Origin: Palsa-739 sp035532535
GTDB taxonomy: Bacteria > Actinomycetota > Thermoleophilia > Gaiellales > Gaiellaceae
Direction of reading: 5' to 3'
Length of the DNA: 64,000 nt
Assembly: GCA_035532535.1 (NCBI GenBank)
Contig: DATKQT010000034.1
Span: 17,503-81,502, forward strand
Under the pieces are notes generated by a model that had not been told where the DNA came from, searched no databases, and was given only the letters and a program-made list of their open reading frames with translations. Numbering within the stretch: the stretch's first letter is position 1; each line of letters starts with the position of its first letter. A program made the translations under genes and the position numbers. Positions 7,637 to 15,922 of this stretch are shown here, piece by piece.

Positions 7637-7668
7637 GAAGGGCCCCTCCGGGGGCCCTTCTGCTTTTC
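7637..7668 (+). terminator. Rho-independent terminator
   Basis: Perfect 10-bp stem GAAGGGCCCC (7637-7646)/GGGGCCCTTC (7651-7660), TCCG loop, then TGCTTTT. Ends the histone-like gene 26 bases after its stop. The rest of the gap to 7761 shows nothing recognisable. Confidence 0.9.
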
Positions 7669-7761
7669 GGGGCGAAGAATCCACGCGCGCTGCGATCTCA
7701 CTTGCAGGTGTCCGGCGTCGCGGCGTACGGAGGCGCCGTCGGGCCGTCGCGAACCAGCGCG

Positions 7762-8892
7762 CTAGGAGGTTCGGACCGGGAAGCTGCGCCGGTCGGGGCC
7801 GATGTACTCGGCCGACGGGCGGATGAGCTTGTTGTCCGCGTGCTGCTCGAGCACGTGCGCGGCCTGGCCGGCGATGCGGCTCGCCGCGAAGAGCGGCGTG
7901 AACAGATCCGTCGGCACGCCGAGATACGTGTACACCGACGCCGAGTAGAGATCGACGTTCGGGTAGAGACCCTTCTCTTCGAAGACGGTGCGCTCGGCGG
8001 CCTCGGTGATCGCGTACCAGTTCGGCTCGCCCGCATCCTCGGAGAACTCGCGCGAGATCCGCTTGAGGATGATCGCCCGCGGGTCGTACGCGCGATAGAG
8101 CGGATGCCCGAAGCCGTACAGCTTCTCCTTGCGCTCGAGCATGCCATGCACCTCGCCGGGGGTCGCCTCGGCCGTGCCGAAGCGCTGGAAGAGCTTCATC
8201 GCCGCCTCGTTCGCTCCGCCGTGCAGCGGGCCGCTCAGCGCGGCGATGCCGCCGACGATGGCCGCGTGCACGTCCGCGCCCGTCCCCGCGATCACGCGCG
8301 CGGTGAACGTCGACGCATTCATCTCATGCTCCGCATGCAGGATCATCGCCACGTCGAACGCTCGCACCTGCTGCTCGCTCGGCGACTCGCCGTGCAGCAT
8401 CGTGAGGAAGTTCTCCGCGTACGAGAGGCTCGGATCGGGATCGACCGGCTCCAGCCCTTGCCGGCGCCGGTGATAGCGGCCGATGACAGTCGGCGCTGTC
8501 GCGATCAGCCGCGCGGCCTTGCGCGTCTCGGCCCCGCGATCGTGCGCCTCGCGTTCCGGATCGGTAAAGGCGAGCGCCGAGACGGCAGTGCGCAGCACGT
8601 CCATCGGCAATGCCGCGGTGGCGGAACGGTCGACGAGTTGCTCGACGTGCGGCGGCAGCTCGCGCTGCGCGAGCACCTCGCGGAACCGGTCGAGCTCATC
8701 GGCCGCCGGGAGCTCGCCGTGCAGGAGAAGGTACGCGACCTCCTCGTATGACGAGTGCTCGGCGAGGTCGGCGATGTCGTAGCCGCGGTACATGAGCACG
8801 CCCTCGTCCGGGTCGATGGACGAGACGGCCGTCTGGGCAACGACGACGCCGGAGAGCTGGACCGATTTCTTCGGAGGCATACCGCCGGTCAC
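7762..8892 (-). CDS. Citrate synthase / 2-methylcitrate synthase family
   Basis: Condenses oxaloacetate with acetyl-CoA (or propionyl-CoA) at entry to the TCA or methylcitrate cycle. The catalytic His of GPLHGGANEAA (near residue 220), the second His of FGHPLYRAYDPRA (near 260) and the Asp of PNVDLYSASVYTY (near 313) are all present. Length of 376 residues is that of the short, dimeric type found in Gram-positives. GTG 8892 or ATG 8880 may be the start; the ATG gives MPPKKSVQLSG. No prp genes adjoin, so I favour ordinary citrate synthase, without certainty. It follows the kinase gene by 10 bases. Confidence 0.93.
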   Translation of the reverse strand: MTGGMPPKKSVQLSGVVVAQTAVSSIDPDEGVLMYRGYDIADLAEHSSYEEVAYLLLHGELPAADELDRFREVLAQRELPPHVEQLVDRSATAALPMDVLRTAVSALAFTDPEREAHDRGAETRKAARLIATAPTVIGRYHRRRQGLEPVDPDPSLSYAENFLTMLHGESPSEQQVRAFDVAMILHAEHEMNASTFTARVIAGTGADVHAAIVGGIAALSGPLHGGANEAAMKLFQRFGTAEATPGEVHGMLERKEKLYGFGHPLYRAYDPRAIILKRISREFSEDAGEPNWYAITEAAERTVFEEKGLYPNVDLYSASVYTYLGVPTDLFTPLFAASRIAGQAAHVLEQHADNKLIRPSAEYIGPDRRSFPVRTS

Positions 8893-8902
8893 GATAGCGC
8901 GA

Positions 8903-10324
8903 CTACTCGACCGGAAGCTCTACCCGGAAGATCGCGCCCAGGTCCGGCTCGGAGCTGACGCCGACGCTGCCGCCGTGCGCACGCGCCACCGCGGCGACGA
9001 TCGAGAGGCCGAGCCCGACGCCACCGCTCGCGCGGGCACGCGACGTGTCGGCGCGGTAAAAGCGCTCGAATACGCGAACGAGCTCGTCCTCGCTCAGTCC
9101 GGGTCCAGTGTCCCCCACCTCGATCACCGCGCGCCCGTTCTCGCGCGTCACGCTGACACGGGCAGGCGAAGCGGCAGGCGTGTGCGAGCGCACGTTCGAG
9201 AGCAGGTTGTCCATCACCTGGCGCAACCGGTCTCGGTCGCCGAGCACTTCGACGGGCTCGGTCACGAGCTCGATCTTCCGCGCGGGGTCGAGCGTCCGCG
9301 CCGTCTCGACCGCCTCGCCGACGAGGTCGTCGAGCTGGACGGACTCACGCTCGAGCGGACGACCTTCGTCGAGGCGCGCGAGGAGCAGCAGGTCCTCGAC
9401 GAGGACGCTCATGCGCTCGGCCTCGCGGCTGATCCCGCTCATCGTCCGCGCGAGATCTTCCGGACGGCTCTGCGCGCCGCGGGAGAACAGCTCTGCGTAG
9501 GCACGCACCGCCGCCAGCGGCGTGCGGAGCTCATGCGACGCGTCGGCGACGAACCTCCGGAGTCGCTGGTCGGACGCCTCGATTCGGCCGAGCATCGCGT
9601 TCAGCGCGAGGGCGACGTGACCGACCTCCGTGTGCTCATTCTCGACCTCGACGCGGTGGGACAGGTCGCCGGCCGTGATCGCCGTCGCCGTCGCCTCGAT
9701 CTCGCGCAGCGGCCGCAGCCCGAGTCGCACGACCCACAGGCCGAGCGCGGCGACGCCTCCGAGCGCGGCGAGCGTTGCGAGGAGCTCGACGAGGAGAACC
9801 CGGTGCAGCGTGCTGTCGACACCGCTCAGCGGAGCCGCAATGAACAGGATGTAGTTCGGCTGGTCTCGTTCGATCGAAGCGCGTACGCGGTACTCCATGT
9901 CGCCCGTCACCGCGTGCACGTCGAGGAACCTCACACGGTCGCCTTCGGATGTGGTCGGCCTGGTCGGGAGGCTGATGGTCTTCGGATAGGCCGGAGTCGG
10001 CGGCTTCACGGTCGACCCGAACTCCGGAACGCACGCATGCTTGACGACGATCCCACTCAAGCTGCGGACTTCGACGCAGTCGCCGCCGAGCGAACCAAGC
10101 CGCCCACCGATGTCCCGGTCGCCACCCGGCTCCTTGCCGATTTGCGGCGGGAACGCAGCGGTCTCGACGCCCGGGTGCGACGCGGTGAGCGAGTTGTCCA
10201 CCCGCTGCAGCAGGAACGACTGCAGCTGCGTATACGTCGCCGCGTCCGCCGCGACGATGCCGATGCCGGCGAGCACGATCGCCCCGAGGATGAGCCGGGT
10301 GCGCAGCGACAGACGGGACAGCAT
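8903..10324 (-). CDS. Sensor histidine kinase
   Basis: Membrane sensor kinase of 473 residues. Order: TM1 (about residues 9-29), extracytoplasmic sensing loop (~30-165), TM2 (~168-192), HAMP, HisKA with FVADASHELRTPLAA (phospho-acceptor His), and HATPase with N-box MDNLLSNV, G1 DTGPGL and G2 GVGLGLSIV. Its ATG overlaps the regulator stop by one base (TGATG), so the pair is coupled. Signal unknown; architecture is that of actinobacterial TrcS/MprB-type kinases. Confidence 0.95.
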   Translation of the reverse strand: MLSRLSLRTRLILGAIVLAGIGIVAADAATYTQLQSFLLQRVDNSLTASHPGVETAAFPPQIGKEPGGDRDIGGRLGSLGGDCVEVRSLSGIVVKHACVPEFGSTVKPPTPAYPKTISLPTRPTTSEGDRVRFLDVHAVTGDMEYRVRASIERDQPNYILFIAAPLSGVDSTLHRVLLVELLATLAALGGVAALGLWVVRLGLRPLREIEATATAITAGDLSHRVEVENEHTEVGHVALALNAMLGRIEASDQRLRRFVADASHELRTPLAAVRAYAELFSRGAQSRPEDLARTMSGISREAERMSVLVEDLLLLARLDEGRPLERESVQLDDLVGEAVETARTLDPARKIELVTEPVEVLGDRDRLRQVMDNLLSNVRSHTPAASPARVSVTRENGRAVIEVGDTGPGLSEDELVRVFERFYRADTSRARASGGVGLGLSIVAAVARAHGGSVGVSSEPDLGAIFRVELPVE

Positions 10325-11010
10325 CAGTGCTCGCCGAGCTCGAGCATGTAGCCCGCCTGCCGCACCGTCCGGATCAAGGGCGGGCCAAGCTTGTTCAGCT
10401 TGCGGCGCAGGTAGCTGACGTAGGTCTCGACGACGTTGGAGTTGCCGCCGAAGTCGTACCGCCAGACGTTCTGCAGGATCTGGTGCTTCGAGAGCACGCG
10501 TCGGGGGTTGAGCATGAAGTAGCGGAGCAGGTTGAACTCGGTGCCCGTCAGGTCGACACGCGCGTCGCCGCGGAAGACCTCGTGCCTCTGCTCGTCGAGG
10601 ACGAGGTCGGCGAACTGCAGGATGTCGCCGGGCAACTCGCTCTGCGTGCGGCGAAGGATTGCCTGTACGCGCGCGACGATCTCGGCGAGGCTGAACGGCT
10701 TCGTCACGTAATCGTCGCCGCCGACGCGGAGCGCCTCGACCTTGTTCTCGACCGCGTCCTTGGCGGTGAGGAACAGGATCGCGGTCTTGAATCCGCGCTC
10801 GCGCATGCGCCGCCCCACTTCGATCCCCTCCAGGTCGGGGAGCATCCAGTCGAGGACGACGAGGTCGGGCTCACGCTCGGCGACGACCCGGAGCGCCTCT
10901 CGCCCTCCGGTGGCCTCGTCCACCTCGAAGCCCTCGTACCGGAGCGCGGTCGCGACAGCGTCGACGATCGAGGGCTCGTCGTCGACGACGAGGATCCGCT
11001 GCGTGCTCAT
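10324..11010 (-). CDS. OmpR-family response regulator
   Basis: 228-residue two-domain regulator. Receiver has the acidic pair VDDE, the phosphorylated Asp in VVLDWMLPDLEG, Thr in LFLTAKD and Lys in YVTKPFS; a winged-helix DNA-binding domain follows (FNLLRYFMLNPRRVLSK, NVVETYVSYLRRKL). The ATG at 11010 (MSTQRILVVDDE) was chosen because the family begins right at the receiver; the longer frame upstream is antisense to the divergent permease gene. Confidence 0.95.
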   Translation of the reverse strand: MSTQRILVVDDEPSIVDAVATALRYEGFEVDEATGGREALRVVAEREPDLVVLDWMLPDLEGIEVGRRMRERGFKTAILFLTAKDAVENKVEALRVGGDDYVTKPFSLAEIVARVQAILRRTQSELPGDILQFADLVLDEQRHEVFRGDARVDLTGTEFNLLRYFMLNPRRVLSKHQILQNVWRYDFGGNSNVVETYVSYLRRKLNKLGPPLIRTVRQAGYMLELGEH

Positions 11011-11077
11011 GCCTCCAGCCTCCCACCGATTCCTGTGAGTCGCCTGTGGATTCTCTCGTATACGTAGGCTGCGCGCC

Positions 11078-11860
11078 GTGGTCGCCTCCGTGCTGGAGCC
11101 GTTCTCGACAACGACGGCTGTCATCCTGGTCATGATCGGCTTTGGGGTGGGAGCCTTCGGGACGCTCATCGGCGCCGGGGGAGGCTTCATCCTCACGCCG
11201 ATCCTCCTCCTGCTCTATCCCCACGACTCGCCGCAGACGCTGACCGCGATCAGCCTCGCGACCGTCTTCTTCAACGCCGCGAGCGGCTCGGCGGCGTATG
11301 CACGTCAGCGCCGGATCGACTACCGGAGCGGCATCGTCTTCGCTCTGGCGACGCTTCCGGGCGCGGTCGGCGGGGCGCTCGTCGTCGGGGACGTCTCTCG
11401 GCACGTGTTCGACGGGATCATGGGCGGCGTGCTTGCGCTGCTCGCCGTTTGGCTCCTCGCCGGCGAGCGCTGGCCGCTGCCGCAGCCGCGCAATCCGCTG
11501 CGCCGCGGCGCGCTGTACAGCCTCGGAGTTGGCTTCCTCTCCAGCTTCCTCGGCATCGGCGGCGGCGTCATCCATGTCCCGTTGCTCGTCCGCGCGCTCG
11601 GTTTCCCCATGCACGTGGCGACGGCGACGTCGCACTTCGTCCTCGCGGTGATGGCGGGCGCGGGGACGATCACCCACGTGGCGCTCGGCAGCTTCGCGCA
11701 CGGCCACGGGTGGCGACGAACGCTTGCCCTTTCGGCGGGCGTGGTTGCCGGAGCGCAGCTCGGCGCGCACGTCTCGCTGCGGATCCGCGGCGACGTCATC
11801 CAGTGGCTGCTCGTGACCGCGCTGCTCGCGCTCTCCGCCCGCCTGCTGCTAGCGGCTTGA
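11078..11860 (+). CDS. TauE/SafE-family sulfite/anion exporter
   Basis: 260-residue hydrophobic protein with two homologous halves, each carrying the family-typical glycine motif (GTLIGAGGGFILTPILL near residue 30, SSFLGIGGGVIHVPLLV near 158) and about eight predicted membrane helices. Transports a small anion such as sulfite or a sulfonate product; substrate not determinable. GTG start. The 3' end overlaps the convergent nhaA-like gene by 12 bases. Confidence 0.88.
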   Translation: MVASVLEPFSTTTAVILVMIGFGVGAFGTLIGAGGGFILTPILLLLYPHDSPQTLTAISLATVFFNAASGSAAYARQRRIDYRSGIVFALATLPGAVGGALVVGDVSRHVFDGIMGGVLALLAVWLLAGERWPLPQPRNPLRRGALYSLGVGFLSSFLGIGGGVIHVPLLVRALGFPMHVATATSHFVLAVMAGAGTITHVALGSFAHGHGWRRTLALSAGVVAGAQLGAHVSLRIRGDVIQWLLVTALLALSARLLLAA

Positions 11861-13747
11861 GACGACGGCGACCCGGGCTCGCGCGCCGCGCACGACCTGC
11901 TTCAGCGTCTCGATGTCGTACGCGCCGTAGTGCCGGCGGCCGTTGACGAAGAAGGTCGGCGTGCCTGAGACGGAGCTCAAGTCGGCGCCGTCCACGTCTT
12001 CCGCGATCCGCGCCGCACCGACGTGCTCCTCGAGATCGTGGCCGAACCGCTCGGCGTCCAGCCCGAGCTGCTCGGCGTAGCCAATGAGGTCGGTCACCGT
12101 GAGCGCGTCCTGGTGCGTGAGCAGCAGCTCGTACATCTCCCAGAAGGCGTCCTGCTCGGCGGCCGCCTCCGCCGCCTCCGCGGCCAGCTGCGCGTCCGCG
12201 TGCACGTCGTTGAGAGGAAGGTGCCGCCACACGTAGCGCACGTCGCCGAAGTCGCGCAGCAGCTCGCGAATGACTGACTCCGCCTGTCCGCAGTAGGGGC
12301 ACTCGAAGTCGCCGTACTCGAGGAGCGTCACCGGCGCGTCCTCCGGCCCGCGAAAATGGTCGCGCTTCGGGTCGACGGGCACCGCGAGGTCGATGAGCGG
12401 CTCGCCGGTCCCGAGGAGCGCGCGCAGGCGCAGGCGACGCGGCAGGAGCGCCGTCACGCGGAACACGAGCCACGTCGCCACAGAGGCGCACAGCGCCGCG
12501 CTCAGCACGCCGACCTTCGCCTCCGCGAGGTGCTGGCCGTGGAACGCGAGCGTCGCGATCAGCAGCGACACCGTGAACCCGATCCCGGCGATCGCCCCGC
12601 CGCCACCGAGCGATGCCCAGCCGATCGGTGGCCGTAGCCGGCCGCGACTGACCTTCGTGACCAACCAGCTGCCGCCGAGGATGCCGGCCGGCTTGCCGGC
12701 GACGTAGCCGATGAGGACGCCGAGGGTGATCGGCGACGCGAACGCGTGCCCGAGGAAGCCCGTATTCACGGCGACGCCCGCGTTCGCGAGCGCGAACAGC
12801 GGCACGATCGCGTAGCTCGTCCACGGGTGGTAGAGCTGCTGCAGGCGGTCGTTCGGCGAGATCGCCGTCTTCAGTCCGATGCGCGCCTCGCGCGCCAGCT
12901 CCGGGGTCGGCTGTTCGCGGAACAGGCGGAAGAGGTCGCTCGCGCGTTCGAGGTCGCCGCGCGCGGCCGGCGTCGCATACGTGAGCAGGCCCATGGCGAG
13001 CCCGAGCACGATCGGGTCGACGCCCGACTTCGTCAACGCGATCCATGCGACAACGCCGAGCACGGCGTACACGAAGCCGCGTGCGATGCGCGCGTACGCC
13101 GCGACGGTGATCGCCGCGAGCAGGGCGACCGCGACCAGCAGCGGCACAACGTGCAGGCCGGTCGTGTAAACGGTCGCGATGACGAGGAGCGCGAGCAGAT
13201 CGTCGACGACCGAGACGGTGAGCATGAACGCCCGCAGCCGCTGCGGAAAGCGCTTGCCCACGAGGGCGAGCATCCCGAGCGCGAACGCCGTGTCGGTGGA
13301 CATCGCGACGCCCCAGCCGTGCGCCGTGCTCTTCCCGGCGTTGAAGGCGAGGAAGATCGCGATCGGGACGACCATCCCGCCGACGCCCGCCGCCACCGGC
13401 AGCGTGAGCCGGCGCCGGTCGCGCAACTCCCCCATGTCGAACTCGCGGCGTGCCTCGAGGCCGACGACGAAGAAGAACAGGGTCATGAGGCCGCTGTTCA
13501 GCCAGTAGCGGAGGTCGTGCGAGATGCCGGTGCCGCCGACGCGGAACGTGAGCGTCGTGTGCCAGACGCGCTCGTAGGACGAGGCGTCGACGTTCACCCA
13601 GACGAGCGCGGCGATGGCGGCGGCGAGCAGGAACGCGGCGCTGCCGGTCTCCGTGCGCAGGAAGCTGCGTAGCGGCGTCTCGAGGTTGCGCACCCACGCT
13701 GTGCGGCCCGAGAACGGAGCCGGCGCAGCCGTGTCGGCGGTGCTCAT
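11849..13747 (-). CDS. nhaA: Na+/H+ antiporter NhaA fused to a DsbA-like thioredoxin domain
   Basis: 632-residue fusion. Residues ~20-430 form an NhaA antiporter: VVGLEARREFDMGELRD, AMSTDTAFALGML and the paired aspartates of VSVVDDLLALLV (the proton/sodium site), with ~11-12 membrane helices. Residues ~440-630 are a DsbA/thioredoxin-like domain with active site ECPYCG and the cis-Pro region VSGTPTFFVNG. The fusion is a known architecture in actinobacteria; the thioredoxin side should be cytoplasmic or extracytoplasmic according to helix number, which I cannot fix. Its ATG overlaps the upstream GNAT stop. Confidence 0.93.
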   Translation of the reverse strand: MSTADTAAPAPFSGRTAWVRNLETPLRSFLRTETGSAAFLLAAAIAALVWVNVDASSYERVWHTTLTFRVGGTGISHDLRYWLNSGLMTLFFFVVGLEARREFDMGELRDRRRLTLPVAAGVGGMVVPIAIFLAFNAGKSTAHGWGVAMSTDTAFALGMLALVGKRFPQRLRAFMLTVSVVDDLLALLVIATVYTTGLHVVPLLVAVALLAAITVAAYARIARGFVYAVLGVVAWIALTKSGVDPIVLGLAMGLLTYATPAARGDLERASDLFRLFREQPTPELAREARIGLKTAISPNDRLQQLYHPWTSYAIVPLFALANAGVAVNTGFLGHAFASPITLGVLIGYVAGKPAGILGGSWLVTKVSRGRLRPPIGWASLGGGGAIAGIGFTVSLLIATLAFHGQHLAEAKVGVLSAALCASVATWLVFRVTALLPRRLRLRALLGTGEPLIDLAVPVDPKRDHFRGPEDAPVTLLEYGDFECPYCGQAESVIRELLRDFGDVRYVWRHLPLNDVHADAQLAAEAAEAAAEQDAFWEMYELLLTHQDALTVTDLIGYAEQLGLDAERFGHDLEEHVGAARIAEDVDGADLSSVSGTPTFFVNGRRHYGAYDIETLKQVVRGARARVAVVSSR

Positions 13748-14037
13748 TCGGGTGTTGCGTCGTCGGGCGTGACGAGATCCGCGTACCCGGGGTGGCGGCG
13801 GATGTACGCGCTGACGAAGGGGCAGACCGGGATGACCTTCAAGCCACGCGCGCGCAGGTCGTCGAGAGCGCCGCGCACGAGCTCGGTGCCGAGGCCCTCG
13901 CGCCGCGGCTCGACCTCGGTGTGCACGAGCGCGAGCGCACCGGGCGCCCGCCGGTAACGGATCTCGCCGACGAGCTCACCGTCGGCGTGCAGCTCGTAGC
14001 GCAACTCCTCCGGGTTGTCCGAGACCTTCAGGTCCAC
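13744..14037 (-). CDS. Small GNAT-like N-acetyltransferase (YjdJ type)
   Basis: 97-residue compact GNAT-fold protein. The acetyl-CoA loop is seen in VEPRREGLGTELVRGAL, and VCPFVSAYIRRHPGYADLV is the typical ending of the short YjdJ/NATD1 group. GTG start (VDLKVSDNPEEL). It starts 19 bases after the sugar-permease stop and overlaps nhaA by four bases, so it bridges two functional groups, perhaps in one transcript. Substrate unknown. Confidence 0.85.
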   Translation of the reverse strand: MDLKVSDNPEELRYELHADGELVGEIRYRRAPGALALVHTEVEPRREGLGTELVRGALDDLRARGLKVIPVCPFVSAYIRRHPGYADLVTPDDATPE

Positions 14038-14056
14038 GGCGAGAGCGTAGTGGCGG

Positions 14057-14947
14057 CTACCCCTTGATCGCGCCGCCGAGCCCGCCGCCGCGCAGGAACG
14101 AGCGCTGGAAGACGAGGAAGCCGGCGATCGGCACGAGGCACGCGATGAACATCGCGGCGAGGAACACGCCGAGCGACGTCTGCGACTCGATCGACGGCAG
14201 CCGCACGGAGAGCGGCTGCTCGTTCGGGTTCGTGAGCACAAGCAGTGGCCACAGGAAGTCCTTCCACGACGCCAGCACCGCGAAGATCGAGACGACGCCG
14301 AGGATCGGCTTCGACATCGGCAGCACGATCGACCAGAAGAGCCGGAACGGCCCGGCGCCGTCGATGCGCGCCGCCTCGAAGATCTCCCGCGGCAGGTTGT
14401 CGAAGAACCGCCGCATGAGAACGACGTTGAACGCGCTCGCGCCGGCGGGCAGCCAGATGGCCCAATAGCTGTCGATGAGCGACGTGTGGACGAGCGGCAC
14501 CTGCACGATCTCGATGTAGAGCGGGACGAGGAGCACGACGCCGGGAATGAAGAGCGTCCCCAGCAGGAGGCCGTTGATGAGCGCCGCGTACCGCGGGCGC
14601 AGAACCGAGAGGGCGAAGCCGCCGGTCGTCGCGACGATGATCTGTGCCGCCCAGTACCCGAGCGCGATGACGACCGTGTTCCAGAAGTAGAGGCCGACGT
14701 GCACCGTCGACCACGCCTCGCGCAGGTTGCTCCACGCGGCCCCATGCGGGAAGAGCGAGACCGGATGGATGATCGTGTCGAGCGTCGGGGTGATCGCCGA
14801 TTTCGCGAGCCAGACGATCGGGCCGAGGCCGACGACCACGAGACCCACGAGCAGCAGCCACTGCAGCGCGGTGAGAGTGAAGCGGATGCTCGGCTTCCGC
14901 CACTCCGCCGGCGAGATGATCCCGCTGCCGCCTTCGCCGTCCGTCAC
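14057..14947 (-). CDS. Sugar ABC transporter permease (MalG type)
   Basis: 296-residue inner-membrane permease with six predicted helices. The EAA loop that docks the ATPase reads EIFEAARIDGAGPFRLFWSI, followed by VLPMSKPILGVV. The GTG start overlaps the stop of the other permease (GTGA). It pairs with the MalF-type permease and the binding protein. No ATPase gene is present nearby, which is common for CUT1 systems served by a shared MsiK-like ATPase. Confidence 0.93.
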   Translation of the reverse strand: MTDGEGGSGIISPAEWRKPSIRFTLTALQWLLLVGLVVVGLGPIVWLAKSAITPTLDTIIHPVSLFPHGAAWSNLREAWSTVHVGLYFWNTVVIALGYWAAQIIVATTGGFALSVLRPRYAALINGLLLGTLFIPGVVLLVPLYIEIVQVPLVHTSLIDSYWAIWLPAGASAFNVVLMRRFFDNLPREIFEAARIDGAGPFRLFWSIVLPMSKPILGVVSIFAVLASWKDFLWPLLVLTNPNEQPLSVRLPSIESQTSLGVFLAAMFIACLVPIAGFLVFQRSFLRGGGLGGAIKG

Positions 14948-15912
14948 CGTGTGCTCCAGGACCGGGTCGCGCGGAGGTAGATCAGCGAGAAGATCGCGAG
15001 GAACACCGCGAGCATCAAGCTGAGCGCGGTCGCCTTCCCGTAGTCGCCGCCGAGCGAGTTGCCGAACGCGTAGTTGTAGATGAGCAGCAGGACTGTCAGC
15101 GTCGCATTCGCCGGGCCGCCCGACGTGAACAGGTACGGCTCCAGGAACACCTGCGCGGTCCCGATGATCTGGAGGATCAACGTCACGAGCAGGATGCCGC
15201 GCAACTGCGGCAGTGTCACGTGCCAGACCTTTCGGAGGATCCCGGCTCCGTCGACGGATGCAGCCTCGTACAGCTCCGTCTGCACCCCGGTGAGCGCGGC
15301 GAGGTAGATGATCACTGTTGCGCCCGCGTTCGCCCAGGTCGACTCGAGCACGAGCGACGGCATCGCCCACTGCTGGGATTGGAGCCACGGATACGGCCCC
15401 AGATGGATCCAACCGAGCACGGTGTTGAAGACGCCCGTCGAGCTCGCGTCGTAGAAGAACTTCCACAGCAGCACCGCCACCACGGGCGGGATGACAACCG
15501 GGAGGTACGCGAGTGCGCTGTAGATCCCGCGCCGCTTGCGCACCTCGCTCATCAACACGGCCGCGATCAAGGGGATCGGATAGCCGAAGACGAGCGCGAG
15601 CCCGGCGAAGTACAACGTGTTCTTCACTGCGACCGGAAAGAGCGGGTCGTGCCACACGGCCTTGAAGTTCGCGAACCCGACCCACGTCGCCGGCTGCACG
15701 AGGTTCGTGTGCTGAAGCGACATGACGACCGTCCGCACGATCGGGTACCACGAGAAGGCTCCGAAGACGAACAACAGCGGGGCGAGAAAGAGGAGCGTCG
15801 ACAGCCCGCCGCCACGGACCCAGGTGATGGGCGAGCGCCGAGGGACGCGCGAAGTACGAGAGAGCCCGCGTTTCGTGAACGCGGGCTCTCTCAATTGATC
15901 CAGCACGGACAA
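14944..15912 (-). CDS. Sugar ABC transporter permease (MalF type)
   Basis: Up to 322 residues, six membrane helices, EAA loop ELYEAASVDGAGILRKVW with HVTLPQLRGILL. The start is uncertain: TTG 15912, GTG 15906 or TTG 15894 are available, and a strong hairpin (15858-15892) covers codons 7-18 if any of these is used. The first membrane segment does not begin until about residue 38, so the sequence before it is dispensable to the fold. Confidence 0.9.
   Translation of the reverse strand: MSVLDQLREPAFTKRGLSRTSRVPRRSPITWVRGGGLSTLLFLAPLLFVFGAFSWYPIVRTVVMSLQHTNLVQPATWVGFANFKAVWHDPLFPVAVKNTLYFAGLALVFGYPIPLIAAVLMSEVRKRRGIYSALAYLPVVIPPVVAVLLWKFFYDASSTGVFNTVLGWIHLGPYPWLQSQQWAMPSLVLESTWANAGATVIIYLAALTGVQTELYEAASVDGAGILRKVWHVTLPQLRGILLVTLILQIIGTAQVFLEPYLFTSGGPANATLTVLLLIYNYAFGNSLGGDYGKATALSLMLAVFLAIFSLIYLRATRSWSTR
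15858..15892 (-). promoter_or_regulatory. Strong hairpin between binding-protein and permease genes
   Basis: Perfect 15-bp stem GAGAGAGCCCGCGTT/AACGCGGGCTCTCTC with a 5-base loop, 31 bases after the binding-protein stop and overlapping the first codons of the permease. There is no U-run, so it is more likely a message-stabilising or translation-limiting element that keeps permease levels below binding-protein levels than a terminator. Confidence 0.7.
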
Positions 15913-15922
15913 ACTCAGTCCG

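Noticed and set aside
15858..15892. Rho-independent terminator after the binding-protein gene
   Set aside because: Strong stem but no U-run on the transcribed strand, and the permease genes must be expressed from the same operon.
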